64,000 nt of DNA. Source: Euphorbia lathyris (lineage: Eukaryota; Streptophyta; Magnoliopsida; Malpighiales; Euphorbiaceae). The stretch spans positions 19,385,001 through 19,449,000 of the forward strand of contig NC_088914.1 in the NCBI RefSeq assembly GCF_963576675.1, written 5' to 3'. Shown here in pieces: positions 34,553 through 44,479 of the stretch. Below the pieces are notes generated by a model. The model saw only the letters and a program-made list of their open reading frames with translations, was not told the origin of the DNA and ran no database searches. Each line of letters starts with the position of its first letter. Position 1 is the stretch's first letter. Both the position numbers and the translations under genes were made by a program.

Positions 34553-35017
34553 TGATAACCCGCGAAGCCCAAAACGGGTTATACTCATTTCGCAAGCCCA
34601 GTTCATATTAAAGCCCCATGGGCTAAGATTGGACGGGACCCGAATGAAGGAAGCGGGCGCAGCGAGTAAACCGCCCCTAATTCCTAAACGGAGCAACAAG
34701 ACTCCCACTCAGAACCACGTTCGTTGCCATGAAGACCACGAAAGAAACATGGCCTAAAAAGGGGGAACCGTCCTCAGAACGTGGCCCACTAAGGAGTAAC
34801 CGCCCTCGGCGGTTACCCAAAAATACCTATAAAAGGCCTTAAGAATAAGGGGGAAGGTACGTTCACATTTTTTCCCACAGAGCTATTGCTAAATTATAAA
34901 CTCATTCTTACAAAAACTGACTTGATCGTCGGAGAGTTTTCCCGGAGATCCTGTCTCCGGTTTTGTTTTGCAGGTAACTCCGACAAAGAACATCAAAGAG
35001 GATCCAGCAAGTTATCA
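34553..35017 (+). repeat. 5' LTR
   Basis: 465 bp, TGATAACCCGCGAAG to GCAAGTTATCA, the ends forming a short inverted repeat. It holds a TATA box at 34828-34837 (CTATAAAAGG). The primer-binding site should follow at 35018 (TTGATGCGGTGAACG); I could not match it to a tRNA. Confidence 0.95.
34828..34837 (+). promoter_or_regulatory. TATA box of the 5' LTR
   Basis: CTATAAAAGG within the LTR, expected to direct transcription of the genomic RNA from about 34860. Repeated in the 3' LTR at 44210-44219. Confidence 0.6.
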
Positions 35018-35066
35018 TTGATGCGGTGAACGTGGACCTTTTTTACCAACATTTGGTTAAAGGTAC

Positions 35067-37220
35067 ATGAAGAACATGTCAGAACCATCACGAACGACCG
35101 GCGTTACCACTAGATCAACCAGTATGAACTCCAGGGGACCACGGACTGCGAATTCGCAACCTGCAAATACACAGGCTGTGGTGCCTAGCTCATCGGGTCC
35201 TTCGGGACAATTGAGTCCGTTATTGGAGGTCCAAGTGCAAACTGAGATGGAAATGTCCAATAGTGATTTCGTACAGATGGCTGGACAAGTATTGGCCTCG
35301 AACATGAGCCAGGCGGCTGGAGATCGAATGATTAATTTACTAACGGCCCTCGCCGAACACAATACCGCCGTGGCGACTGCTCCTCAAGAACCTGTGGTTA
35401 TCTCAACACAATCACCGACTATCCCTATCATGTCGGCCCTCCCGCAGCCATCTCAGGCACCAAATCAAGTGGGCCAGAGTAGTCGCACAAACCCACACAG
35501 CCACCCGATCAACTACTCGCACCCAGATCTCATTACGACGATACATCCGACCTGGCAGCCATCCCAACCGTTGCCAGGAGTGCAAGGCACTCTTCCGCCA
35601 CAGCAAGTGGAACCTTTTCCTCCCAGACATTCGGAGTTGATGACTCCTGGGCGAGAGCACACATGGAACTTTGATCCTATAACGGGACAGTGGTTAGTCC
35701 CCCAACAGGCACACGTCTCAACACCGATGGGCGGATGGATGCCACCCAGAATTCACCAGCAGCGGATGGAAGAAGTCCGGCGAATACCCGATATTGACTT
35801 AGAAGATCAATTACGAAGCATGATGGAGCGAATGGGGTATTCGCCTAGGCCGAGAGCAGAGATCCAGAGCGATTCACCTTTTGCCCCTTCGTTACGGGAA
35901 TTCATTCCAGATCATAGAATCAAAGCGCCTGCCATACCAAAATACTATGGGGATCCAAATTCTGACCCTGAGGCTCATGTCAGGAACTACAGAGAGTTAA
36001 TGGATGTTGCAGGGGCAAGCGAAAGCATAATTTGCAGGTTATTCTCGACAATTTTGGGCGGTGCGGCATCTGATTGGTTTCGATCTTTACCGGCAGAATC
36101 TATTCACAATTGGCAACAATATAGTTGGGATTTCTGTGCGAAGTTCGTGGGCTGTAAAGCAGCAGATGTGACAGATAGGCAGCTGAAGGAGATCAAACAG
36201 AGGAACTATAATTCCCTAAGGGAATTTGTTGTCGCCTTTAACGATATCCTGGTGCGATTGCAGAACCCAGATATCGTGAGTATTCGCAACATCATGGCGG
36301 ATGGAACCACAGATTGGAGCATGCGGGAAGAAATCATCCGTAACAAACCACGCACTGTAGCCGAGCTCATGAAGATAGCAAAGGAATTCATGGAAGTGGA
36401 TGATGTCAACAGGGAACATAGGGCCCAAACTCGGCGAGAAAGAGATGCCGCTAGAACCACTTCGGACAGTCGGCGTCAGACCCAGTCCAAAAGTAATTTT
36501 GTTCGAAGAGGCGATCGTCCCTTTCAAGGTGGAGGATATCACACGCCACTAAACGCGACTCGCCAGGAGGTGTTACTTTGGATCGAAAAGAGCCCCCTAA
36601 AGAAGGATGTGCGGTTCCCCGAGGTAAAAGGTCGAACCAGTTTGGGGCGACATCCTAACAAATATTGCAGGTTCCACAGGTTGAATGGCCATGACACAGA
36701 TGATTGCTACGAACTGAAGAAGGAAATAGAAAAACTGATCGAGAGAGGCAAGCTGAATCAATTTGTAAGAAAAGATACAGCTGATGAGAAAACAACGCTC
36801 CCGCATGAGGGAGAAACACGGCCAGAAAAGAAGCAGAAGAAAGGGGTGATAAACGTGATAGCAGGCGGAATCTACGAGCCTCCAACAAAAAGAACTCGCC
36901 GTGAACAGCGAAAGAGCAATACACATAGGGGGGATGCCCTCAATTACTCATTTGCGAGAATCACGGAGCCACATGCGGATGCCCTGGTGATCACGATGGC
37001 CGTTGAAGGATGGGACGTCAAACGGGTCCTTATCGACACAGGCAGTTCTTGCAATGTCATTACCCGGACAGCATTCAACAAGTTGGGAATCAACGACGAG
37101 CGGGTGGAACACACCTTCATTCGAGCGGGTGGAACACACCTTCATGGATGTAACTGGTTTTGGGGGTCAATCCTTCCAAACAAGTGGGCAGGTGGTGTTG
37201 GAGGCAGAAATGGGCGATAA
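35067..37220 (+). CDS. gag: Tat element gag and protease start
   Basis: 717-codon frame from ATG 35067. The N-terminal 280 residues are Pro/Gln-rich; the retrotransposon gag domain follows (about 288-430: IPKYYGDPNSDPEAHVRNY, then ASDWFRSLPAESIHNW), then an Arg-rich stretch and a zinc-knuckle-like CRFHRLNGHDTDDC (about residue 533). The protease active site VLIDTGSSCNVI is at about 653-664. The frame ends early because a 25-bp unit is repeated at 37098-37145, shifting it by one. Gag forms the particle and the protease cleaves the polyprotein. The remaining protease and pol lie in the next frame, so gag-pol was presumably one frame in the parent. Confidence 0.9.
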   Translation: MKNMSEPSRTTGVTTRSTSMNSRGPRTANSQPANTQAVVPSSSGPSGQLSPLLEVQVQTEMEMSNSDFVQMAGQVLASNMSQAAGDRMINLLTALAEHNTAVATAPQEPVVISTQSPTIPIMSALPQPSQAPNQVGQSSRTNPHSHPINYSHPDLITTIHPTWQPSQPLPGVQGTLPPQQVEPFPPRHSELMTPGREHTWNFDPITGQWLVPQQAHVSTPMGGWMPPRIHQQRMEEVRRIPDIDLEDQLRSMMERMGYSPRPRAEIQSDSPFAPSLREFIPDHRIKAPAIPKYYGDPNSDPEAHVRNYRELMDVAGASESIICRLFSTILGGAASDWFRSLPAESIHNWQQYSWDFCAKFVGCKAADVTDRQLKEIKQRNYNSLREFVVAFNDILVRLQNPDIVSIRNIMADGTTDWSMREEIIRNKPRTVAELMKIAKEFMEVDDVNREHRAQTRRERDAARTTSDSRRQTQSKSNFVRRGDRPFQGGGYHTPLNATRQEVLLWIEKSPLKKDVRFPEVKGRTSLGRHPNKYCRFHRLNGHDTDDCYELKKEIEKLIERGKLNQFVRKDTADEKTTLPHEGETRPEKKQKKGVINVIAGGIYEPPTKRTRREQRKSNTHRGDALNYSFARITEPHADALVITMAVEGWDVKRVLIDTGSSCNVITRTAFNKLGINDERVEHTFIRAGGTHLHGCNWFWGSILPNKWAGGVGGRNGR

Positions 37221-40200
37221 GAATCTAAAATGGCGAGGTGATTTAGAATTCGCAATTGTTGATCTCCCACTGGCCTACAACATAATTCTGGGACGGCCAT
37301 TCCTGTCGGAGACGGAGTCGCTCATCTCAATGAAGCATTTAACGTTACATTTGCCAACACACCAAGGGCGAGTCATAGTTGAAGGTGATCAACTTGTATC
37401 TCAACAGGCCTATACATTATCACTTGAACCAAAACCGGAAGAGGAGGATAAAGTCGAAGAGAAGCTCCCGGCGGAAGCATTGGGAGAAACGGAACTATTC
37501 GCCATCTCGAATGACAAGAACGTGCGAATAGCGGCTGGACTCTCAGAGGAAACAAAGAAGGCCATTATCGAGGTATTGATCCAATGTGAGTCGGCATTTT
37601 CCGCCCCAAATGAAGTGTTAAAAGGAATAAGCCCAGACGTAGCAACCCATCGGTTGAATGTAGACAAAGGGGCAACCCCAGTGCGGCAAAAGAAGAGGGG
37701 ACACGCTCCTGAGCGGCAAAAGGCGATTGAAAAAGCAGTGGCGGATTTGCTAAAGTCAGATGCAATTCGAGAAGTCACCTATCCGGAGTGGTTAGCCAAT
37801 GTGGTTCTAGTCAAAAAGCCGAATGGAACGTACAGGATGTGTGTCGACTTCAAAGACTTGAACAAGGCATGTCCGAAAGATATGTATCCACTTCCTAACA
37901 TTGATATATTGGTAGATGGAACTGCAGGATATGAAGCTTTATCATTCACCGACGTGAAATCCAGTTACCATCAGATACCCATGGAGAAGGCGGATGAAAT
38001 CAAAACATCATTCATAACTCACCAGGTGACTTATTGCTTCAAGGTGATGCCCTTTGGATTGAAAAACGCGGGAGCAACATACCAGAGGATGATGAACAAG
38101 ATATTTTCAGACAAATCCGGCGAGAACTTCTCGATCTATGTTGATGACATGATCATCAAAAGCAAGAAAATGCAAGACCACCCGCGGGATATCAAAGAAA
38201 TCCTAGAAGTGTTGATCAAATATGGCCTCAAATTGAACCCAGAGAAATGCACATTCGGAGCAAGAGCGGGAAAGTTCCTGGGTTTCATTGTTAGCGGCAA
38301 AGGGGTTGAGGCGAATCCTGAGAAGGTTAAAGCAGTAATGGAGATGAAGACGCCAAGGAACATAAGGGAAGTACAGAGACTGAACGGGCGGTTGGTGGCA
38401 TTAGGGCGATTCATCTCATGCTCAGCTAGGCGATGTCTACCTTTCTACAATGCCATCAAAAAATCCAAGTCCTTTGAATGGACGCCGGATTGTCAAGAAG
38501 CATTTGAGGGGATAAAGCGATTACTATGTTATCCACCCTTAATGAGCAGGCCGGAAGACGGAGAAGATTTGTTTCTTTATGTATCTGTCACCAGCATGGC
38601 GATATGCACTGTGATGGTGCGAGAAGAAAAAGGGCAACAATATCCAGTGTACTACGTGAGCAAAGTCCTGAAGGATGCAGAACTCCGGTATTCGAAGTTG
38701 GACAAAATGGCCCTCGCAGTGATAACCACGGCGGCTAGATTGAAACCATACTTTCAGGCGCATACTATCATTGTGAGAACTGGCATCCCAGTGCGAAAGG
38801 TACTGCAGAAACCTGACGCATCCGGCCGGTTGATGGAATGGTCAATTCGCCTGGGCGAATTCGATATCCGTTATGAAGGAAGACCAGCACTAAAGAGCCA
38901 AGTGCTCGCCGACTTCGTGAACGAATTCACCTGGGATGATGATGAATGTCCAAAGGCACAAAAAGAAGAGTGGAGCATGTACACAGATGGGGCCTTATCT
39001 GCAAACGGAGCTGGGCTAGGAATCGTCATCAAAGGTCCGGAGGTTATCCGCCTGTGCTACGCAGCAAAATTAACTTTCAAAACTACCAATAATGCCGCAG
39101 AGTATGAAGCAATGATATGCGGATTGAAGTTGCTCAATGAACTCACCCCAGAAAGAGTGGTAATCTACAGCGATTCCAAACTCATGATAAACCAGATCAC
39201 AAAAAATTATCTGGTGAAACAGGAGGAGCTCGTAAAATACCATCAGGTAGTCGGCCGATTGACACAAGAGTTAACGCACAAGGGAGTCGTTTGGGAGATG
39301 GTGCATGTTCCACGAGGCCAAAATGCAAAAGCTGATGAATTGGCAAAGGCAGCGGCAAGTAGAGAACCATGGAGTCAAAAAGCATGCAGCTTGGAAATAA
39401 AATCGGCACCAGCTTTCGAGGTTGATCAGATTATGATCATCGAGGAACTGGAAGACGATGAAGATTGGCGGATGCCAATCTGTCAATATCTGGAGCAGGG
39501 AGATTTGCCGGTTGATAAGAGCTTAGCCGAAAAAATAATTGGGCAGTCGGCACGATACTCAATACGAGATGGAACTTTGTATCGGAAATCGTACACATGT
39601 CCATGGTTGAAATGCGTTAGTCGCAATGAAGGGGACTATGTGCTGCGAGAACTACACGAAGGAATTTGTGGCGCGCACGAAGCTTCGGCGGCATTGGCAA
39701 GAAAGGTCAAACTGCTGGGATACTACTGGCCCAAGGTGGTGGAAGATTCCCAGAAGATGGTTGCGGAATGTCACAACTGTCAAATCCATGCGAATGAAAA
39801 GCATGTTCCCGGAGCTGAACAAATCACTATAATGACGGCGTGGCCATTCGCAACATGGGGAATTGATATAGTGGGCCCATTCCCAGAAACAACAAAGAAA
39901 AGGAAGTATTTGATAGTCGCAGTCGACCACTTCAGCAAATGGGTAGAAGCGGAGGCAGTAACCGCACAAACACCTGAGCGAATGATCGAGTTCTTACGAG
40001 AGAACATTATCATGCGATTTGGGATCCCGCAGAAGCTTATAACCGACAATGGCACCCAGTTCAACTGTGCCAAGTTCAAAACATACTACGAAAGCATGGG
40101 AATCAAGAATCATTTTTCTTCTGTAAACCATCCCCAGTCAAATGGTATGACAGAAGTTACCAACAGGGCCATGGTTCAAGGCATCAAGAAGCGGCTAGGT

Positions 40201-40707
40201 TACAAAAAAACAGGTTGGGCGGATGAGATACCACATATGTTGTGGGCATACAGAACCTCTGTAAAGACAGCAACAGGCGAAACACCTTTCTCGCTAGTTT
40301 ATGGAGCCGAAGTAGTCCTACCTGTTGAAATCAAGTCGCCCACAGATCGGACAATTTATTATTGCGACACGCAAAATCCTATCAACATCAGAGATGCTTT
40401 GGATTCTGTGGAGGAACGAAGAGAGAAAGCTTACATGCGAATGGCAATGTACCGCAATAGAATCAAGAAATACCATGACAGAAGAATGCGAAAAGTAATA
40501 ATCAACGAAAACGACTTGGTCTTGAAAAAAGCGGATAAAATACAATCCAGAGATGGCAAAGGCAAGCTGGGCGTCAACTGGATCGGACCATACAAAGTAT
40601 CCAAGAAGCTGGGACCAGCCACTTTTGAAATAGAAGAAATGAGCGGAAAGAAGCTCCCGCGCACCTGGAATCTAGAGAATCTATGCCTATATAGAAAGGC
40701 CGAGTAG
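37003..40707 (+). CDS. pol: Tat element pol: protease end, RT, two RNase H domains, integrase
   Basis: Open to TAG 40705-40707 without stops. RT contains CVDFKDLNKACPKD, PFGLKNAGATYQRMMNK and the catalytic YVDD (about 38136-38147). The RT-linked RNase H ends near KSQALADF. A second, archaeal-type RNase H begins YTDGALSANGAG (about 38980), continues TTNNAAEYEAMICGL and YSDSKL, and ends NAKADELAKAA. Integrase has an HHCC-type region (CHNCQIH), then D in WGIDIVGPF, D in ITDNGTQF and E in GMTEVTNRA, the DD35E triad, and a C-terminal DRRMRKV / WIGPYKV module. All catalytic residues I checked are present. It lacks its own true start because it is normally continuous with gag-pro. Confidence 0.92.
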   Translation: MKDGTSNGSLSTQAVLAMSLPGQHSTSWESTTSGWNTPSFERVEHTFMDVTGFGGQSFQTSGQVVLEAEMGDKNLKWRGDLEFAIVDLPLAYNIILGRPFLSETESLISMKHLTLHLPTHQGRVIVEGDQLVSQQAYTLSLEPKPEEEDKVEEKLPAEALGETELFAISNDKNVRIAAGLSEETKKAIIEVLIQCESAFSAPNEVLKGISPDVATHRLNVDKGATPVRQKKRGHAPERQKAIEKAVADLLKSDAIREVTYPEWLANVVLVKKPNGTYRMCVDFKDLNKACPKDMYPLPNIDILVDGTAGYEALSFTDVKSSYHQIPMEKADEIKTSFITHQVTYCFKVMPFGLKNAGATYQRMMNKIFSDKSGENFSIYVDDMIIKSKKMQDHPRDIKEILEVLIKYGLKLNPEKCTFGARAGKFLGFIVSGKGVEANPEKVKAVMEMKTPRNIREVQRLNGRLVALGRFISCSARRCLPFYNAIKKSKSFEWTPDCQEAFEGIKRLLCYPPLMSRPEDGEDLFLYVSVTSMAICTVMVREEKGQQYPVYYVSKVLKDAELRYSKLDKMALAVITTAARLKPYFQAHTIIVRTGIPVRKVLQKPDASGRLMEWSIRLGEFDIRYEGRPALKSQVLADFVNEFTWDDDECPKAQKEEWSMYTDGALSANGAGLGIVIKGPEVIRLCYAAKLTFKTTNNAAEYEAMICGLKLLNELTPERVVIYSDSKLMINQITKNYLVKQEELVKYHQVVGRLTQELTHKGVVWEMVHVPRGQNAKADELAKAAASREPWSQKACSLEIKSAPAFEVDQIMIIEELEDDEDWRMPICQYLEQGDLPVDKSLAEKIIGQSARYSIRDGTLYRKSYTCPWLKCVSRNEGDYVLRELHEGICGAHEASAALARKVKLLGYYWPKVVEDSQKMVAECHNCQIHANEKHVPGAEQITIMTAWPFATWGIDIVGPFPETTKKRKYLIVAVDHFSKWVEAEAVTAQTPERMIEFLRENIIMRFGIPQKLITDNGTQFNCAKFKTYYESMGIKNHFSSVNHPQSNGMTEVTNRAMVQGIKKRLGYKKTGWADEIPHMLWAYRTSVKTATGETPFSLVYGAEVVLPVEIKSPTDRTIYYCDTQNPINIRDALDSVEERREKAYMRMAMYRNRIKKYHDRRMRKVIINENDLVLKKADKIQSRDGKGKLGVNWIGPYKVSKKLGPATFEIEEMSGKKLPRTWNLENLCLYRKAE
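37098..37145 (+). repeat. 25-bp tandem duplication breaking the gag-pol frame
   Basis: GAGCGGGTGGAACACACCTT plus five bases at 37098-37122 is followed at 37123 by the same sequence (identical through 23 bases). A 25-nt unit is 8 codons plus one base, which accounts for the change of reading frame here. Confidence 0.85.
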
Positions 40708-41339
40708 TTCGAGGAAATGACGAGTACTCTTTTCCTTTTATGAGTTTTTCCCACTGGGTTTTCTGATAAAAGGTTTTAATGAGGCTTCGATCCAGCACAA
40801 TTGGTGTACATATGTAATAAACTTTTTCTCGTCATCAATAAAAGTTATTACATTCACTCAGTATGTTACAACAAAACGCGGATTCCTTACAAAAAACACA
40901 TAAATGTGTTGCCTCTTAAAGAAAGGCGGATGCATGATTACGCATCACTCGCAAAAAACCTTAAGGTTAAAATCAAAAAACCTTAGGGTTAAAATCAAAA
41001 ACACATAAACGTGTTGCCTGTTAAAGAAAGGCGGATGCATGATTACGCATCACTCGCAAAACCTTATGATCAAAACTTATGATTATTTTCGAAAGAAGAA
41101 TTATAAGTTAAGGCATAAAATTAAGCGGATAAACGAGTACTCAAAATTGCAAAAAGGGTCTGGCCACCCTAGCTATGAAGAAACACAAATATGGAGTCGG
41201 CAAAACGACAAAGGGCACATATAAAGGGCAAAAAAGTGACAATCACACACATATGAAAACCAACAACCGAAAGAAAATATATATATCAGAGCGGTTTGTT
41301 ACATGGTTTTTACATACAAAAGTCCAAATATAAGTTAAG
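40708..41339. other. Tat 3' non-coding spacer with a 105-bp direct repeat
   Basis: Between the pol stop and the end of the antisense gene. Two copies of a roughly 105-bp unit (GTGTTGCCTSTTAAAGAAAG, GCATGATTACGCATCACTCG) start near 40906 and 41011. Tandem repeats in the 3' region are known in Tat/Ogre elements. Confidence 0.7.
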
Positions 41340-43668
41340 CTACGCTACAGCTTCCTCTCCTTCGCCCCTAATGCCCTCCTGGACTGCGGCAACTCCCTCA
41401 TCTCCTCCGGTAGGAGGATCTACTTCAAGCGAATCCTCGACCCTTGAATCGGTAACCGCTTCAGTAACCTCTTCGGTGAGGGGTACCTCTTGCACAGTTT
41501 GAGAAACGGCTTGGGGTGCCTCTCCTTCCGCGGGCTGAATAGGGATCTCGCAGCTAATCGGAGGATCCTGAAGACTCTTCCAATCTAAGAAGAGTACCTC
41601 ATCCATATCAGCATCCTCGGCTTCCAGCTTATCCCACTCCCCAGTTAAATCCTTTTCAGGGATGGGAACTTTGGGGCGGTTAAGTACTAGACCCTGATGC
41701 CCGTGCTCATAAGCCGCATGAATCCGCTCCCCATACCAGTAGATGCGGGCGCCATCTTCAGCCAAAATCTCCTCAACCCTCTTCTTTTGGGCCTCCTTGA
41801 AAGCAGCTAGGTCGTCGAGGGCTTTTTGCAGTTCATCGGACTTGGCCTGAAGGGATTTAAGGGCCTCCTCCTTCTCGCCCACGGCCTTCTGACAGGTGCC
41901 CTCTAGGACCTTCACCTTCCCTTGGACATCATCATAAAGCGACTTCTGAGTCGCCAATTCCGTACCAAGACTTTCCAACTCCTGGGCTCGCTCTGCATCC
42001 CTTCGGAGAATGCCCTCAGCGAAATTGATAATCTGCATATAACACGTCTCACAAATAAAAATGGGCGAATAGAAATATGCGGTTACAATGAACACAAGAT
42101 ATTTGAAAGCGAAAGGACAAAGCAATAATATACCTCTACAGAACGCTTCTCGATCCCTTCCACAGCAGTAGGGAGCGATACTTGCTCGCGCACACGGGAG
42201 GCAGAGGGAAGTCGCCCGAGGACATTGCATATGGAAGATACAATATCCTTGCAAGAGAAGTTCACGGCTAGGCCGAAAGTCCTAGTCCACCATCCGCTAA
42301 TATCGGGGATTGGCTGCAAGAGCATAAAGAAAAATATCAAGGAGTGGCAGATAGCTCATGAGGAAAAAGCAGCAATACGAGAGGGAGTAGATCAAGATAC
42401 CTCGTGAATGGGGGTACTGCTCTTTCCTTTAGATGAGGCGGATACAGGTGCGCCGCCAACAGTAAGGGACACAGAAGTGTTCTTCTTTTTAGAACGAGAG
42501 GACTCTGTATCCGCACTTATCTTCCGCTTCCTAGTTAAAGGAAGATCCTCGGAGGCAGAAGCAGGACCTTGTGAAGCGGAAGCCCTAACCGGGGAAGCCG
42601 CCCCAATAGAAGGAATCGTCCCTCCAGAAGGATCCGCCCCTACAACGGAAGCGGTTTCCGTCATCCGCTTCTTTCTTCTCGCCAGGGCTTTGGCCTCCCG
42701 ATCTGCAGCGATTTGAGATAAAGGATCACCCCTGCAAAGGGTTAAAAGAAACCATCAATTTGGAAATAAAAAGTACCTTGCACAAAAACGCGATAAGGAA
42801 TATAGACAACGCGATCCCCCTCGCGGTATGCAATCGCTACTCGGCTCCTTAGCATATGAAAGGCCTGATCGTATGTCCATACAAAAGGTGGAGTGCTCTT
42901 CAGAAACTTGATAACGGCGGATTCTTCCTGGCTGGGATACCCGAAGTTCAAACTCTTTACGTTGGGTCGGCTCCAGCAATGAAGGAAGTTCAGGTTTTCC
43001 TCATTAAACTTGATAAAAAAGTAAGATCGATCCCACTCGCGGATCTTGTTCAGCTTCTCGTCAAAACCATAGTATCCGCTCTGGCGGATGAAAGTGAAAT
43101 ACCCCGCCGAGCTTTTGAAATGGTGGAGCTTGGAGAAGATCTTGAGCGAAAAGGGAACCTCCAAATAATCCGCCAAAAATTTGTCCAGAGTCAAATCGGC
43201 ACAGCCGTTAGGATGCAGTTGCCCGGGCGCGATTCCATAACCGCCTAAGACGGAAGCAATCTCATCCGCCAGCGGATAAGTGAAGCCGCAGATAATCTGG
43301 GCCACGAAAACAGTGAAGTACCCCTTTGGGTAATCGCCCGGCTCCCTATCCTCTCCAGGAATGATCGTCTCGAGACCTCGGAGCCAGGGATAATGCTCCC
43401 GCAAATCATCGATTGTCTCTTGACAAACCAGACTTCCCGACCTGTCCTTCTTGGGTAACAAACGAGGGGTTGGGACAGGTGGCGGAATCAACTTTTTGGG
43501 GTCAAAACCTAAACCCTCGTCGGTTGTATTCGCCAGATGAAGGAAGTCGGCGGGATGAGAATTACACCCAGGAGAGCTGGTTGAAGCTTCCTCAACCATC
43601 TCTTCGACCTCGTTAGAGACCTCGCGGACATAATCGTCGTCAAACGGCGCGAAATCGAGGTCTGACAT
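41340..43668 (-). CDS. Antisense, apparently spliced ORF of the Tat element (Transposase_28/PF04195-like)
   Basis: On the strand opposite gag-pol. Inferred exons: 43668-42777, 42731-42401, 42313-42134, 42032-41340, with GT-AG introns of 45, 87 and 101 nt; phase is kept at the last two junctions and is off by one at the first (frameshift in this copy, or a junction I misplaced). Start chosen at MSDLDFAPF (43668) because the 27 residues upstream look like read-through. Roughly 700 residues: the N-terminal part has ASVLGGYGIAPGQLHPNG and SSAGYFTFIRQSGYYGF, like the putative gypsy-type transposon family; the middle is Ser/Lys-rich with a nuclear-signal-like RKRKIS and SRSKKK; the C-terminal part is coiled coil (RRDAERAQELESLGTEL) with an acidic end. 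Antisense extra ORFs are known in Tat elements; function unknown. Confidence 0.75.
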
Positions 43669-43885
43669 GATCGATAAAAGGAAAACAGAAGCAAAAAGCC
43701 GAACAAGGAGCAAATGTGAAAAGAAAAACTTACATGAAAAAGACAACACAGTGAAGTGACGGGATTAAGAAGTCAACGCCGGAAAAGAAGTAACGGAATT
43801 AAAAGGTCGACGCCGGAGAAAACGAAAGAGGGGAAATGCACAAATTCAAAAACTTTGAAATAATCGGACAAAGACGAAGCGTCTC

Positions 43886-43895
43886 CTATAAAAAG
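43886..43895 (-). promoter_or_regulatory. TATA-like box for the antisense ORF
   Basis: Read on the minus strand, CTTTTTATAG, about 220 nt upstream of the antisense ATG at 43668 and just inside the 3' LTR. Its position suggests the antisense gene has its own promoter instead of using the LTR (inference). Confidence 0.45.
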
Positions 43896-43920
43896 ACCCT
43901 AAAAGGGCTCTTGCTAGACC

Positions 43921-43930
43921 AAGGGGGAGG
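43921..43930 (+). promoter_or_regulatory. Polypurine tract
   Basis: AAGGGGGAGG four bases before the 3' LTR; the expected primer site for plus-strand DNA synthesis. Confidence 0.75.
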
Positions 43931-43934
43931 CATG

Positions 43935-44399
43935 TGATAACCCGCGAAGCCCAAAACGGGTTATACTCATTTCGCAAGTCCAGCCCATATTAAAGCCCCA
44001 TGGGCTAAGATTGGACGGGACCCGAATGAAGGAAGCGGGCGCAGCGAGTAAACCGCCCCTAATTCCTAAACGGAGCGACAAGACTCCCACTCAGAACCAC
44101 GTTCGTTGCCATGAAGACCACGAAAGAAACATGACCTAAAAAGGGGGAACCGCCCTCAGAACGTGGCCCACTAAGGAGTAACCGCCCTCGGCGGTTACCC
44201 AAAAATACCTATAAAAGGCCTTAAGAATAAGGGGGAAGGTACGTTCACATTTTTTCCCACAGAGCTATTGCTAAATTATAAACTCATTCTTACAAAAACT
44301 GACTTGATCGTCGGAGAGTTTTCCCGGAGATCCTGTCTCCGGTTTTATTTTGCAGGTAACTCCGGCAAAGAACATCAAAGCGGATCCAGCAAGTTATCA
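43935..44399 (+). repeat. 3' LTR
   Basis: 465 bp, same ends as the 5' LTR; nine substitutions and no indels between the two. Confidence 0.95.
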
Positions 44400-44479
44400 T
44401 CCTTAAATGTAATTTCTTATTTCTTTTAAAATTTTAATTTTTTACTATAAATTGTTCAAATATTTAATATATATTATTT

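Larger units (their letters stand above)
34553..44399 (+). mobile_element. Nearly intact Ty3/gypsy LTR retrotransposon, Tat lineage
   Basis: 9.85 kb: two 465-bp LTRs beginning TGATAACCCG and ending GTTATCA, 5-bp target duplication TCCTT (34548-34552, 44400-44404), polypurine tract before the 3' LTR, gag-pro-pol on the plus strand, and an antisense ORF between pol and the 3' LTR. Domain order protease, RT, RNase H, second archaeal-type RNase H, integrase is the known hallmark of the Tat lineage. The two LTRs differ at 9 of 465 positions (about 98.1 percent identical), so the insertion is young. The only break I see in gag-pol is a short tandem duplication at 37098-37145. Confidence 0.95.

Noticed and set aside
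35057..35362. Antisense frames across gag and pol (for example 35057-35362, 36597-36926, 39652-39969)
   Set aside because: They lie wholly within intact gag-pol coding sequence and show no domain; treated as shadows, unlike the antisense gene at 41340-43668, which has no sense counterpart.
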